Source of the DNA: Klebsiella pneumoniae
GTDB lineage: Bacteria > Pseudomonadota > Gammaproteobacteria > Steroidobacterales > Steroidobacteraceae
Length of the DNA stretch: 38,809 nt
Assembly (NCBI GenBank): GCA_945873095.1
Contig: CAMCBU010000019.1
Location: 1 to 38,809 of the forward strand
Reading direction: 5' to 3'
Shown here: positions 23,956-32,894 of the stretch, piece after piece
Position numbering within the stretch: position 1 is the stretch's first letter
Layout of the letters: each line of letters starts with the position of its first letter
Notes under the pieces: model-generated
Databases searched by the model: none
What the model was told of the DNA's origin: nothing
The model's input: only the letters and a program-made list of their open reading frames with translations
Translations under genes and position numbers: made by a program

Positions 23956-23972
23956 GTGAAAAGATCTGTGAA
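23956..23972 (+). promoter_or_regulatory. Candidate CpxR-binding site
   Basis: Direct repeat GTGAA-N7-GTGAA in the 157-bp gap between the divergent CpxP-like gene and cpxR. The E. coli CpxR box is GTAAA-N(4-8)-GTAAA; here A at position 3 is G in both halves. Location and spacing fit an autoregulated divergent operator, but this is a short degenerate motif. Confidence 0.35.
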
Positions 23973-24023
23973 GTTCCGAGCCTCGGGCTGACAATGACCG
24001 AGCTTCATCGCACCATGAGCGCC

Positions 24024-24725
24024 ATGACGACGCGTGTGTTGATCATCGACGACGATCAGGAACTCACGTCGATGTTGCAGGAGTTTCTTGCTGGCGAGGG
24101 CTTCGAGGTGACCTGTGCGGCCGATGCTGCAGCCGGCCTTGCAGCCATCGGCGAACGCCCTGCCGAACTGCTCGTGCTCGATGTCATGCTACCCGGCGCG
24201 AGCGGCTTCGACTTGCTGCGCTCGCTGCGACAAAGCCATGCGCGGTTACCGGTGCTCATGCTGACCGCCCGCGGTGAGGCCGTCGATCGTATCCTCGGTC
24301 TCGAACTGGGGGCTGACGATTATTTGGCCAAACCCTTTGATCCACGCGAGCTGGCGGCGAGATTACGAGCCATCCACCGTCGTGCCCAAGGCAGCTCGCA
24401 GGACGCCCCACCGACCGTGCTCGAGCTTGGCAAGCTGAAGATCGACGAACGGCGTCGGCGTGCGACGTGGGCGGACGCTGCACTGGAGCTGACCGCGGCG
24501 GAGTTGCGCATTCTCACGCTGCTCGGCAAGGCCACCGGCCAGCCGATCGAACGCGCCGAACTCACCGAACAAGCGCTCGGGCGAAAGCTGACCTTGTACG
24601 ATCGCAGCATCGATACCCACATCAGTAATCTGCGCCGCAAGCTCGCCCAAGCCGGGGTCAGCGGTGTCGAAATCCGCTCGGTACGCGGCACGGGCTACGA
24701 GCTGTTATGGGCAGATCTCGCGTGA
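24024..24725 (+). CDS. cpxR: Response regulator, CpxR-like (OmpR family)
   Basis: Cytoplasmic transcription factor activated by phosphorylation. Start ATG 24024 gives 233 residues (E. coli CpxR: 232); ATGs at 24015 and 23994 are also in frame, and none has a clear Shine-Dalgarno. The receiver domain has the acidic pair in IIDDDQELTSML, the phospho-acceptor Asp53 in LLVLDVMLPG and the lysine in GADDYLAKPFD. The winged-helix domain carries LGRKLTLYDRSIDTHISNLRRKL, strikingly like the CpxR sequence around its recognition helix. It overlaps the kinase gene by 19 bp and is divergent from the CpxP-like gene, so all three parts of a Cpx-type envelope stress circuit are here. Confidence 0.9.
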   Translation: MTTRVLIIDDDQELTSMLQEFLAGEGFEVTCAADAAAGLAAIGERPAELLVLDVMLPGASGFDLLRSLRQSHARLPVLMLTARGEAVDRILGLELGADDYLAKPFDPRELAARLRAIHRRAQGSSQDAPPTVLELGKLKIDERRRRATWADAALELTAAELRILTLLGKATGQPIERAELTEQALGRKLTLYDRSIDTHISNLRRKLAQAGVSGVEIRSVRGTGYELLWADLA

Positions 24726-26092
24726 GTCGTCTCGCGTGGCGAATCTTCGTGACGATTTTCCTGACGTTGCTCGCCACCGGGCTCGGCGCCATCGTCATCA
24801 CCTCTTGGTATCTCGAGCAACGTGCCACTCGCTCCGCGACGGAGTTGACCGCGGGCGCCGAAACCGCGGCGAAAGCGCTCGCGGCGGGCGGGCGCCTCGG
24901 CCTCACCGATTGGGCGCGGCAGCAGGCGGTGGACCGAGACAGCCTGCTGATTTTTTTGGTCGTCGATGAATGGGGTGACGAGCTGCTCGAGCGTCCGATT
25001 CCACGTCGCAGCTCGGCGGTGGCGTCCAATGCGGTCGCGTCCAATGCCGAACCCCTACCCGGTGGGTCGGTCGTGACGCTCGATCTGCCGAGCAACATGC
25101 CGATACTCTCGGGTACAGACGGACAACGCTATTTGCTGATGACGCTGCCGCGCGACGGCCGTCGCGGCGTGTTCGGCTTACACGCGACCCGCCTCTCGCT
25201 GCTCGCACTCGCGTTGTTGCTGACAGCGGTCGCCAGCTATTGGCTCGCTGGCTCGATCACGCGACCGATCATCGACTTGAAGCTCACCGCTGCGGCGCTG
25301 TCATCCGGAAAACTCGACGCGAGGGTGACGCGTGCCTCGCTGCAGCGTCGGGACGAAATCGGCGAACTTGCGCACACTTTCGACCAAATGGCGGATCGAC
25401 TGGGCGCCGCGCTGCAAGGGAAGGAACAACTACTGCGCGATGTTTCGCACGAACTGCGCTCACCGCTCACCCGTATGCGCTTGGCGGCAGCATTGTTGCG
25501 TAAACGAGCAGATCCTCCGCCGGAGGTCGATCGACTCGAACTGGACATTGCGCGCCTCGATGAGCTGATCGAGGACATCCTGTCGATCTCGCGGCTGCAG
25601 TCGGAGCCATCGAGCCTACACAAGGAGACGCTCGACCTGCGGCACCTGCTCGAGCGTATCGCCACAGATGCCGACTTCGAGGCCAAAGAAAAGCACTGTC
25701 GCATCGAATGGCAGATGGGCGAGACACCGTGCATGCTATCGCTCGATCCGCAATGGGCCGCCGCGGCCATCGAAAATGTCGTCCGCAACGCGCTTCGTTA
25801 CACACGAACCGAGAGCGCCGTCGTCATGACGCTCGAACAAAATACCCACGAGGCCTGTCTCACCGTTAGCGATGCCGGCCCCGGTGTGCCGGAGAATCAG
25901 CTCGCGCAAATCTTCGAGCCCTTCTATCGGGTCGAGCGCGATCGAGGTCGCGCCAGTGGCGGCACCGGACTCGGTCTCGCTATTGCAGCACGCGTGCTGG
26001 GCGCCCATGGAGGGCGAATCGAGGCTCGGAACCGCTCAGCACCCGCAAGCGGTTTGACGATCCGGATGTGGTGGCCAAAGCATCACGCGTGA
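24707..26092 (+). CDS. cpxA: Sensor histidine kinase, CpxA-like
   Basis: Inner-membrane kinase of 461 residues (E. coli CpxA: 457). TM1 lies at about residues 12-32 (IFVTIFLTLLATGLGAIVITS), followed by a periplasmic sensor of about 135 residues, TM2 at about 165-185, HAMP, the phospho-acceptor His248 in LLRDVSHELRSPLTRMRLAAALLRKR, and a catalytic domain with NALRY, DAGPGVP and GTGLGLAIA. The sensor contains a short duplication (AVASNAVASN). A GTG at 24722 would give a GTGA overlap with cpxR and is an equally good start. Its last 10 bases overlap the end of the next kinase gene on the other strand. Confidence 0.9.
   Translation: MGRSRVSRLAWRIFVTIFLTLLATGLGAIVITSWYLEQRATRSATELTAGAETAAKALAAGGRLGLTDWARQQAVDRDSLLIFLVVDEWGDELLERPIPRRSSAVASNAVASNAEPLPGGSVVTLDLPSNMPILSGTDGQRYLLMTLPRDGRRGVFGLHATRLSLLALALLLTAVASYWLAGSITRPIIDLKLTAAALSSGKLDARVTRASLQRRDEIGELAHTFDQMADRLGAALQGKEQLLRDVSHELRSPLTRMRLAAALLRKRADPPPEVDRLELDIARLDELIEDILSISRLQSEPSSLHKETLDLRHLLERIATDADFEAKEKHCRIEWQMGETPCMLSLDPQWAAAAIENVVRNALRYTRTESAVVMTLEQNTHEACLTVSDAGPGVPENQLAQIFEPFYRVERDRGRASGGTGLGLAIAARVLGAHGGRIEARNRSAPASGLTIRMWWPKHHA
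25016..25045 (+). repeat. 15-bp direct repeat inside the cpxA-like gene
   Basis: Two adjacent 15-bp units with 14 of 15 identical bases, encoding AVASN twice in the periplasmic sensor domain (about residues 104-113). It is in frame and looks like a small duplication in a surface loop. Confidence 0.8.
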
Positions 26093-27438
26093 CCAAAGCG
26101 CAATCTCACGCGCAGACCGGGGTCGGCACTCTCGAGCACCAATTTGCCGCGATGCAAACGAGCGACAGCCGCGGCGATCGCGAGACCCAGACCACTACCA
26201 AACTCGCTCGATGCACCCTCCAGTCTGACGAAGGGTCGCACCGCCTGCTCACGTGCGTTCACGGGAATTCCGGGACCCCGATCTTGCACCACGATCTCAG
26301 GCGTGCCGTCCTCGGTGGTCTCGACCGAGACGCTGAGCACCGCACCGACCGGAGAATATTTGATCGCGTTCTCCAGCAGATTGCCGACCGCCTGCGAGAG
26401 AATTTGGCGATGCCCCGTCACCATCACCGGACGAACGCGACGCTCGAGCTTCTGCCCTCGCTCCTCGGCCAAGGGCTCAAATAACTCGGCAAGATCGGTC
26501 GTCAACGTGCCGAGATCGAGCACCTCCATCGATTCATGTGCGAGCCCCGCCTCGGCACGAGCGAGATCAACGAGGGCGTTGAAGACCTGCATGCTACGCG
26601 CGATGCCAGCTTCCGCCTCATCCAAGTGGGCTTGCCGCTCTGCGTCGCTCGCCGCGGAGCGCGCCGAGTCGATGGATCGGCGAATCCGCATCATGGGCGT
26701 GCGTAGATCGTGCGCCAAGCTCTCCGTGACCGTGCGTAATCCAGTGACGAGGGCTTCGTTCTGATCCAGCATTTCATTGAGCGTGCGGGCCAATGCCCCC
26801 ATGGCATCGACTCGCTGCGAGACGGGCGCTCGGGCTGTCATCTGACCACGCTGAATCCGCCTTGCGGTGTGCGCGATATGTCGAATCTGGGTCAGCGCGT
26901 AATGGTTCAAAATCAAGCCGGTCGCGATACCGATAGTCAAAATCAACAACATCCCGAGCACGGCGGTCCGCCCGAGCGTGCGAGCCATATCTCGCCGGAC
27001 GGGATCACGATAACTCATCAACAATTTGGCGCCATCATCGAGCGTCAGTCCGACGACAAAGATGTCCGGGCCAGCCCCCGCACTCACCCGAAACCAGCCT
27101 CGCTCGAGGAACTGCTGCACACTGCCCTCAGGCAACATGGCCGGATCGCCCACGGCTGGCCGGCCGTCGGCGTCGATCAACACCAGATAGCGCGTTTCAT
27201 CGACGATCGAACTGCGCCAAGCAAGCCCATCGACCAATTTCGCTCGACCCGAGGTACGATCAAATTGACGGCGCAACTCGAGCTCGCCGACCAGCGTGCT
27301 GCGCAGTTCCTCGTCGTGCAGGTGCAACATGCGGTGCTGCACCCAGGCGAACGCCCCGACGAAGGTCAACACCATGACGCCGAGGGCGACCAAACCTGCG
27401 ATGAAGGCTCGGCGATCGATCACCGGAAAGTTGTTCAT
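26083..27438 (-). CDS. Sensor histidine kinase (second two-component system)
   Basis: Inner-membrane kinase of 451 residues. TM1 is at about residues 11-34 and TM2 at about 158-178, with a periplasmic sensor of about 120 residues between them, then HAMP (about 180-232). The phospho-acceptor is His243 in SLAHDLRTPMMRIRRSID. The ATPase domain has NLLENAIKYSP, DRGPGIP and GSGLGLAIAAAVARLHRG. It ends tail to tail with cpxA (10-bp overlap) and starts 59 bp from the divergent response regulator at 27498, its probable partner. Kinase and regulator usually share one transcript, so the divergent layout is unusual. No metal-binding or other recognisable ligand site was seen in the sensor; the signal is unknown. 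Confidence 0.9.
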   Translation of the reverse strand: MNNFPVIDRRAFIAGLVALGVMVLTFVGAFAWVQHRMLHLHDEELRSTLVGELELRRQFDRTSGRAKLVDGLAWRSSIVDETRYLVLIDADGRPAVGDPAMLPEGSVQQFLERGWFRVSAGAGPDIFVVGLTLDDGAKLLMSYRDPVRRDMARTLGRTAVLGMLLILTIGIATGLILNHYALTQIRHIAHTARRIQRGQMTARAPVSQRVDAMGALARTLNEMLDQNEALVTGLRTVTESLAHDLRTPMMRIRRSIDSARSAASDAERQAHLDEAEAGIARSMQVFNALVDLARAEAGLAHESMEVLDLGTLTTDLAELFEPLAEERGQKLERRVRPVMVTGHRQILSQAVGNLLENAIKYSPVGAVLSVSVETTEDGTPEIVVQDRGPGIPVNAREQAVRPFVRLEGASSEFGSGLGLAIAAAVARLHRGKLVLESADPGLRVRLRFGHA

Positions 27439-27497
27439 GACGCAAGCATGCCACGATTCGGACGTTTTCCCCTAAACTCTGCCCGCGTGAGGGACCG

Positions 27498-28166
27498 ATG
27501 AAAGTGCTGCTGATCGAAGATGACGCGCGCGTGGCCGAGGAAGTCGTGCAGGCTCTCAGCTCGCGCGGGCATCTCGTCACGCACATCCTCGATGGCGACC
27601 GTGGGCTGGAGGTGGCTCTCGCGAGCCCAATCGACGTCTTGATCACCGACCGCATGCTGCCCGGTCTTGATGGCCTCGAAATTATTCAGGCTCTGCGCAA
27701 AGCCGGCCGAATCGTCCCGGTGCTGGTGCTGTCCGCCCTCGATTCGGTTGATGAACGCGTCCGGGGTCTGCGCGCCGGCAGCGACGATTACCTCGGTAAG
27801 CCGTTCGCCATTGAAGAGCTCATCGCCCGCGTCGAATCGTTGGGTCGCCGCAGTCCGTCCGCGTCCGAGACGGTATTGACCGTCGAAGATCTCGAACTCG
27901 ACCTGCTCGCACGACGCGCCCGCCGTGCCGGTCGCAGCATCGAACTCACTGCGCGGGAGTTTCGACTGCTCGAATGCCTCGTCCGGCATGTCGGGCAGGT
28001 CGTCACCCGCGCCATGCTGCTCAAAAACGTCTGGGACATCCACTACGATCCACAAACCAACGTGGTCGATGTGCACGTGAGTCGTTTGCGCCAAGCGGTC
28101 GACAAAGAATTCGAGAAACCGCTCATCCACACCGTGCGCGGTGTGGGCTACTCGCTGCACGGCTAA
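27498..28166 (+). CDS. Response regulator, OmpR/PhoB family
   Basis: Transcription factor of 222 residues. The receiver domain has LLIEDDARVAEEV, phospho-acceptor Asp51 in LITDRMLPGLDGLE and lysine in GSDDYLGKPFAIEEL. The DNA-binding winged helix has ELTAREFRLLECLVRHVGQVVTR, NVVDVHVSRLRQAVDKEF and [12 protein letters not shown]. Sequence style is of the QseB/CopR/TctD group. GAGG lies six bases before the ATG. The probable partner kinase is encoded divergently across a 59-bp gap, which must hold promoters for both. The last 44 bases overlap the 3' end of the alpha/beta hydrolase gene on the minus strand. Confidence 0.92.
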   Translation: MKVLLIEDDARVAEEVVQALSSRGHLVTHILDGDRGLEVALASPIDVLITDRMLPGLDGLEIIQALRKAGRIVPVLVLSALDSVDERVRGLRAGSDDYLGKPFAIEELIARVESLGRRSPSASETVLTVEDLELDLLARRARRAGRSIELTAREFRLLECLVRHVGQVVTRAMLLKNVWDIHYDPQTNVVDVHVSRLRQAVDKEFEKPLIHTVRGVGYSLHG

Positions 28167-28782
28167 CCGCATCGCTCACGGTATGCAATCGACCATGGAA
28201 AAAATGGTCGGCAGCCTCGATCTCGACATAGTCGACCGCCGGGTCGAGCGTGTGCGCATAACGCCGCACCACCTGCGCATCGACCAGCTCGTCGCTCGAG
28301 CCCTGCACCACGAGCCAAGGACATTGCGGCTTGGGGATGTCGTCGAAACTCCAGCGACCGACCGGCGGTGCGACCGTCACTAGAAGCTGCGGTGCCAATG
28401 CCGCGTGTGCGCGCAAGACCAGCCACGCACCGAACGAAAAACCGCCAAGCCATAGCGGCACCGTAGGCCAGCGTGCACGCGCCCACTCGACGACACGGAT
28501 CAGATCAGCCAATTCGCCTTGACCCGCATCGTGTACTCCAGCGGATGCGCCAACGCCGCGAAAGTTGAACCTGATGGCGACGGCGCCACTCGCAACGAAG
28601 CTGCGGGCGACGGTATGAATCACTTTGTTGGTCATCGCTCCGCCAAAAAGTGGATGCGGATGACAACAAACGGCGACGGCCCGCGGCTGCGGGTATAGCG
28701 CGGGATCGGGCAGCTCGATGAGAGTTTCGATGTCGCCGGCGGCACCGGCGAGCAGCGTTCGCTCAGGGGCTGCGGTGGACAA
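28123..28782 (-). CDS. Alpha/beta hydrolase
   Basis: Cytoplasmic hydrolase of 219 residues with no signal peptide. The oxyanion-loop region is [16 protein letters not shown] and the nucleophile elbow is GFSFG with Ser116. The acid is probably Asp in QGSSDELVD and the histidine in [10 protein letters not shown]. This HPHP-type small hydrolase family resembles dienelactone hydrolase or YfhR/esterase-like proteins; the substrate is unknown. The start overlaps the end of the amidohydrolase gene by 20 bp, making it the last gene of the htpG-msrB-FKBP-amidohydrolase string. The C-terminal region past HFFHGRL overlaps the response regulator gene, so this end may be under dual constraint. Confidence 0.85.
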   Translation of the reverse strand: MSTAAPERTLLAGAAGDIETLIELPDPALYPQPRAVAVCCHPHPLFGGAMTNKVIHTVARSFVASGAVAIRFNFRGVGASAGVHDAGQGELADLIRVVEWARARWPTVPLWLGGFSFGAWLVLRAHAALAPQLLVTVAPPVGRWSFDDIPKPQCPWLVVQGSSDELVDAQVVRRYAHTLDPAVDYVEIEAADHFFHGRLHTVSDAVSRAASSPHRARCG

Positions 28783-30052
28783 CGCCTTCCTTCATGACGA
28801 AATGCACACGTTGCATGACGCTGATATCTTTGAGCGGATCACCCGGCACCGCAACCAGATCGGCAACTTTACCAACCTCGACACTGCCGAGCCGATCATC
28901 GATTTCGAGATATTTGGCGCTGACGACGGTTGCCGACTTGATCGCCTCCATCGCCGGCATACCCGCCTCGACCATCAGCACGAACTCGCGCGCATTTTGC
29001 CCGTGTGCCGAAACGCCGGTATCGGTGCCGAAGAGAATCTTCACACCCGCTTTGTACGCCTTGGCGAAGGTCCCCTGAATCTGCGGACCGATCATGGCTG
29101 CTTTGGGCCGCACGACTACCGGGAAAAATCCCTCTTCCTTGGAGCGATCGAAAACCCACGCGCCGGCTGTGATGGTCGGGACATAGTAGGTGCCACGCTC
29201 CTTCATCAACTGGATGGTTTCGTCGTCCATGAAGGTACCGTGCTCGATGGTGTCGACACCGGCACGCACGGCGCGCTTCATACCCTCGGCACCGTGCGCG
29301 TGCGCGGCCACCTTGAATCCGTAGTCGCGCGCCGTTCGTACGACGCTACGAATTTCTTCCTCGGTGAACTGCGGGTTCAAACCGTTCTTGGCGACCGACA
29401 AAACGCCGCCGGTTGCCGTGATCTTGATGAGGTCGGAACCCTCTTTGTAGCGCTGACGCACGGCTTGCGCAGCCTGCTCCTCGCCGTTGACCACGCCATC
29501 GAGTGGCCCCACGTCGGCGCCACCCAAGTGATCCGCCCAACCGTTGGTGGGGTCAGCATGACCTCCCGTCGTGGCGATCGACTTGCCCGCCGCAAAAATA
29601 CGCGGGCCGACCACCTTGCCGGCATTGATGGCGTTACGTAAGGCGATGCTCGCTCGGAAACCGTCACCGAGATCGCGCACCGTGGTGAAGCCTGCTTGCA
29701 AGGTACGCTCGGCGAACATCGCACCATCGAGTGCTACGTCGGGGCCATCCTTCTTGAAACGCTCGAGCTCGCTGCTGCGGCTGTACTCGCTCGTGATGTG
29801 AACGTGCATGTCCATCAGACCGGGCATCAGCGTCGAGTTCTTCAGATCGATGACGCGATCATCCGCAGACGGTGCTCGATAGCCGCTCTCGATGGCCACG
29901 ATACGCCCACCGTCGACGACGACCGTTCGTCCGGATGCCGCCTGATTGGCGATCCCGTCAATGACGCGCCCCGCGTGGATCAACGTGGCCGCTTCCGCCG
30001 CGCCACCGATCGAGACGGTCAATGCGATCGCCGCCATCACTCGGCTTTGCAT
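28763..30052 (-). CDS. Exported amidohydrolase-family enzyme
   Basis: Metal-dependent hydrolase of the amidohydrolase superfamily, imidazolonepropionase- or prolidase-like, 429 residues from ATG 30052. The signal peptide spans about residues 1-22 ([17 protein letters not shown]). The metal motif HVHI follows LMPGLMDM; a probable carboxylated lysine lies in [10 protein letters not shown], further ligands in VAAHAHG and IEHGTF, and the Asp in [13 protein letters not shown]. This is the exported family that includes Xaa-Pro dipeptidases and organophosphate-active enzymes; the natural substrate is unknown. The start overlaps the FKBP stop by one base (TGATG), so translation is coupled to the periplasmic PPIase. 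It is probably periplasmic too. Confidence 0.88.
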   Translation of the reverse strand: MQSRVMAAIALTVSIGGAAEAATLIHAGRVIDGIANQAASGRTVVVDGGRIVAIESGYRAPSADDRVIDLKNSTLMPGLMDMHVHITSEYSRSSELERFKKDGPDVALDGAMFAERTLQAGFTTVRDLGDGFRASIALRNAINAGKVVGPRIFAAGKSIATTGGHADPTNGWADHLGGADVGPLDGVVNGEEQAAQAVRQRYKEGSDLIKITATGGVLSVAKNGLNPQFTEEEIRSVVRTARDYGFKVAAHAHGAEGMKRAVRAGVDTIEHGTFMDDETIQLMKERGTYYVPTITAGAWVFDRSKEEGFFPVVVRPKAAMIGPQIQGTFAKAYKAGVKILFGTDTGVSAHGQNAREFVLMVEAGMPAMEAIKSATVVSAKYLEIDDRLGSVEVGKVADLVAVPGDPLKDISVMQRVHFVMKEGVVHRSP

Positions 30053-30516
30053 CAGCGGATCTCCACCAACTCGACATCGAACACGAGCGTGGCGCCGCCT
30101 GGAATGACGCCACCGGCACCGCGCGCGCCGTAGCCGAGCTCTGCGGGGATCACGAGGCGGCGCTTGCCACCGACGCGCATACCCTCGACACCGAGGTCCC
30201 AACCACGAATCACCTGACCGCCGCCCACTTTGAAGGCGAACGTTTCGCCGTGGTCGTGAGAGCTGTCGAACTTGCGTCCTTTCCCCTCGCTTTGCGCGGG
30301 GTCGTGCAACCAACCCGTGTAGTGAACGACCGCCGTCTGTCCGGCATTGATGGGCGAGCCGTCACCGGCCTCGATATCTTCTTTGACGAGCTCTGACATG
30401 GCGGACTCCATTGACGGTTGATCGCTGCGACTCGAAGCCATCAGCGAGGGGAGGAAAGCAGAGATCAACAATAGACCGCTGACGGCGAGGATGAGCGCCC
30501 AAACGACCGAGCTCAT
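30052..30516 (-). CDS. FKBP-type peptidyl-prolyl cis-trans isomerase, membrane-anchored
   Basis: Folding helper that isomerises prolyl bonds, 154 residues from ATG 30516. An N-terminal signal anchor (about residues 5-28, [23 protein letters not shown]) places the domain in the periplasm. The FKBP fold has [55 protein letters not shown] and [16 protein letters not shown], with all core pocket residues present. It is joined to msrB by an ATGA overlap and to the amidohydrolase by TGATG. The anchor plus single FKBP domain differs from the dimerised FkpA or Mip forms. Confidence 0.92.
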   Translation of the reverse strand: MSSVVWALILAVSGLLLISAFLPSLMASSRSDQPSMESAMSELVKEDIEAGDGSPINAGQTAVVHYTGWLHDPAQSEGKGRKFDSSHDHGETFAFKVGGGQVIRGWDLGVEGMRVGGKRRLVIPAELGYGARGAGGVIPGGATLVFDVELVEIR

Positions 30517-30926
30517 CGCGATTCGCCAGCCGAATCGGCAGATCGAAAATCGAGCGATACCGAATTGATGCAGTAGCGCAAGCCGGTCGGCTGCGGACCA
30601 TCCTCGAACACGTGCCCGAGGTGGGCGTTGCATTGCGCGCAAACCACCTCGGTGCGGATCATTCCATGACTGACGTCGCGATGCGCACGCACCCGCTCCG
30701 CTGCGAGCGGCGTCCAAAAGCTCGGCCAGCCGGAGCCCGAGTCGTACTTGGTTTCGGAGGCGAACAGCTCAGCCCCGCAACAAACACAGGCGTAGACACC
30801 CTGATCTTTGTTGTAGGTGTAAGCCCCGGTAAAGGCGCGCTCCGTCCCCTTGTTGCGAGTGACTTCATACGCCAGCGGCGAGAGACGCGCGCGCAACTCT
30901 TCTTCGGTGGGCATGGGTTTATCCAT
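30513..30926 (-). CDS. msrB: Peptide-methionine (R)-S-oxide reductase
   Basis: Repairs R-methionine sulfoxide in proteins. It has 137 residues (E. coli MsrB: 137). Zinc is held by two CxxC pairs, Cys47/Cys50 and Cys96/Cys99. The catalytic Cys119 is in [13 protein letters not shown]. The family block [13 protein letters not shown] is intact. There is no signal peptide, so it is cytoplasmic. It begins 24 bp after htpG on the same strand with no terminator between, and its stop overlaps the FKBP start. Co-expression with htpG under heat stress is likely by inference. Confidence 0.96.
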   Translation of the reverse strand: MDKPMPTEEELRARLSPLAYEVTRNKGTERAFTGAYTYNKDQGVYACVCCGAELFASETKYDSGSGWPSFWTPLAAERVRAHRDVSHGMIRTEVVCAQCNAHLGHVFEDGPQPTGLRYCINSVSLDFRSADSAGESR

Positions 30927-30950
30927 ACGGGCTGATTATGGCACGAACCC

Positions 30951-32828
30951 CTAGCTCATCAGTTGTCCGAGCAGCCGGTTCAATCGGCGGACGAATTCAC
31001 CCGGATTCGCTACCGAGCCCGACTCCGCCAGCTTGGCCTGATCGTGAATCAGCAACGCCAACTCGACGAAATCATCCTCGGCCATGGTCGACTCCAGCCG
31101 CTGCAACAGCGGATGACCGACATTGACCTCGAGTGCCGGTTTGGATTCCGGGGCCGACTGGCCGGTCGCCGCGAGGATCTTGCGCATCTGGGCCCCAAGA
31201 TCATGTTCGGCGAGCACGAGACACGCCGGCGTATCCGTCAGACGGGTCGATACTTTGACCTCGGAGATGCGATCACCGAGCGCATCTCGAAGGCGCTTGA
31301 GCAACTTCTCGTTCTCTTTGGCGGCCTCGGCGGCAGCGGCTTTGTCCGCTTCGCCCTCGAGGCTGCCGAGCTCCAGATCACCACGCGAAACGTCCTTGAA
31401 ACGCTTGCCCTCGAACTCGCGAACATGCCCCATCATCCACTCGTCGACACGATCGGCCAGCAGCAGCACCTCGACACCCTTGGACCGCAACTGCTCGAGA
31501 TAGGGGCTGCCACGTGCCGCCGCGATGCTGTCGGCGATGATGTAATAGATACGCTCCTGCCCTTCCTTCATACGACCGACATAGTCGGCGAGCGTCACCT
31601 TCGGCTCATCGGATTCTTCGTGGGTGCTCGCAAGACGCAGCAGCGGCAAGACTTTGTCGCGATTGTTCGGATCCTCGCCGAGACCCTCTTTGAGCACCGG
31701 ACCGAATTCCTTCCAGAAACCGGCGTATTTCTCCGGCTCGTCTTTGGCGAGGCGCGCCAAGAGATCGAGGGCGCGCTTGGTCAACGCGGAGCGCATCGCC
31801 TCGACTTCGCTATCTTGTTGCAACAACTCGCGCGAAACGTTCAACGGCAAATCGTTTGAATCGAGTACGCCGCGTATGAAACGCAGGTACATCGGCAAGA
31901 ATTGCTCGGCGTCATCCATGATGAAAACGCGCCGAACGTAAAGCTTCAAACCGCGACTGGCATCGCGTTGGTAGAGATCGAACGGAGCGCGCGCCGGAAT
32001 GTACAACAGCGAGGTGTACTCGCGCTTGCCTTCAACTTTGTTGTGACTCCAAGCGAGTGGCTCGGCGAAGTCATGGGCGATGTGCTGATAGAACTCGCGG
32101 TATTCCTCGTCTTTGATGTCACTACGAGGGCGCGTCCACAGCGCTTGGGCTTGGTTGACCGGCTCCCAATCGAGCGTAGCCTCACCCTCTTTGCGCATCA
32201 GCACCGGAAAAGCGATGTGGTCGGAGTAACGTCGCACCAAGGAACGCAGGCGCCAGCCGTCGGCAAATTCTTTGGCCTCGTCCTTCAAGTGCAACACGAT
32301 GCTCGTGCCGCGCTCAGCACGATCGATCGTCTCGACCGTGAACTCACCATCGGCTTTCGATGCCCAGCGCACGCCGCTCGAAACCGGCTCGCCCGCTTTG
32401 CGTGTATACACTTCCACCTCATCGGCCACGATGAAGGCGGAATAGAACCCCACGCCGAATTGACCGATCAGCTGCGAATCCTTCTGCTGATCGCCGGTGA
32501 GCTTCTTGAAAAAGTCGGCGGTGCCGGATTTGGCGATCGTGCCTAGATGGGCGATCGCTTCTTCGCGAGTCATGCCGATACCGTTGTCACGAATCGTCAG
32601 GGTCTTTTTGTCGGCGTCGTAATCAGCCCAAATCTTCAGCTCAGGCTCACCGGCCTGCAATTCTGGCTGCGCCAGCGCCGAGAAGCGCAGCTTGTCGTTG
32701 GCATCGGACGCGTTCGAAATCAGCTCGCGCAGGAAAATCTCGCGGTGACTGTACAGCGAGTGGATCATGAGCCGCAGCAGCTCACGCACCTCGGCTTGGA
32801 AGCCGTGGGTTTGGACGGTTTCGGTCAT
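30951..32828 (-). CDS. htpG: Chaperone protein HtpG (bacterial Hsp90)
   Basis: ATP-dependent chaperone of 625 residues (E. coli: 624). The GHKL ATPase domain has [45 protein letters not shown] and GTSIVLHL. The middle domain carries [19 protein letters not shown] with the ATP-contacting arginine. The C-terminal dimerisation domain ends with [16 protein letters not shown]. The Shine-Dalgarno GGAGAG lies four bases before the ATG. A sigma-32-type promoter stands in the 66-bp gap after ppnN (32857-32885), in agreement with heat-shock control of htpG in E. coli. Confidence 0.98.
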   Translation of the reverse strand: MTETVQTHGFQAEVRELLRLMIHSLYSHREIFLRELISNASDANDKLRFSALAQPELQAGEPELKIWADYDADKKTLTIRDNGIGMTREEAIAHLGTIAKSGTADFFKKLTGDQQKDSQLIGQFGVGFYSAFIVADEVEVYTRKAGEPVSSGVRWASKADGEFTVETIDRAERGTSIVLHLKDEAKEFADGWRLRSLVRRYSDHIAFPVLMRKEGEATLDWEPVNQAQALWTRPRSDIKDEEYREFYQHIAHDFAEPLAWSHNKVEGKREYTSLLYIPARAPFDLYQRDASRGLKLYVRRVFIMDDAEQFLPMYLRFIRGVLDSNDLPLNVSRELLQQDSEVEAMRSALTKRALDLLARLAKDEPEKYAGFWKEFGPVLKEGLGEDPNNRDKVLPLLRLASTHEESDEPKVTLADYVGRMKEGQERIYYIIADSIAAARGSPYLEQLRSKGVEVLLLADRVDEWMMGHVREFEGKRFKDVSRGDLELGSLEGEADKAAAAEAAKENEKLLKRLRDALGDRISEVKVSTRLTDTPACLVLAEHDLGAQMRKILAATGQSAPESKPALEVNVGHPLLQRLESTMAEDDFVELALLIHDQAKLAESGSVANPGEFVRRLNRLLGQLMS

Positions 32829-32856
32829 GGGTCTCTCCAGACGACGGACTGTCGGC

Positions 32857-32885
32857 TTTTTGGGGCCGGACCGCCTCTTTTCAAG
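32857..32885 (-). promoter_or_regulatory. Heat-shock (sigma-32-type) promoter of htpG
   Basis: On the minus strand: CTTGAAA (32885-32879), a 13-bp spacer and CCCCAAAA (32865-32858). The RpoH consensus in E. coli is CTTGAAA, 13-17 bp, then CCCCATNT. The -35 is perfect and the -10 has the CCCCA core. It lies in the short gap after ppnN and about 30 bp before the htpG ATG, where it should be. Confidence 0.85.
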
Positions 32886-32894
32886 GGCGAATGG

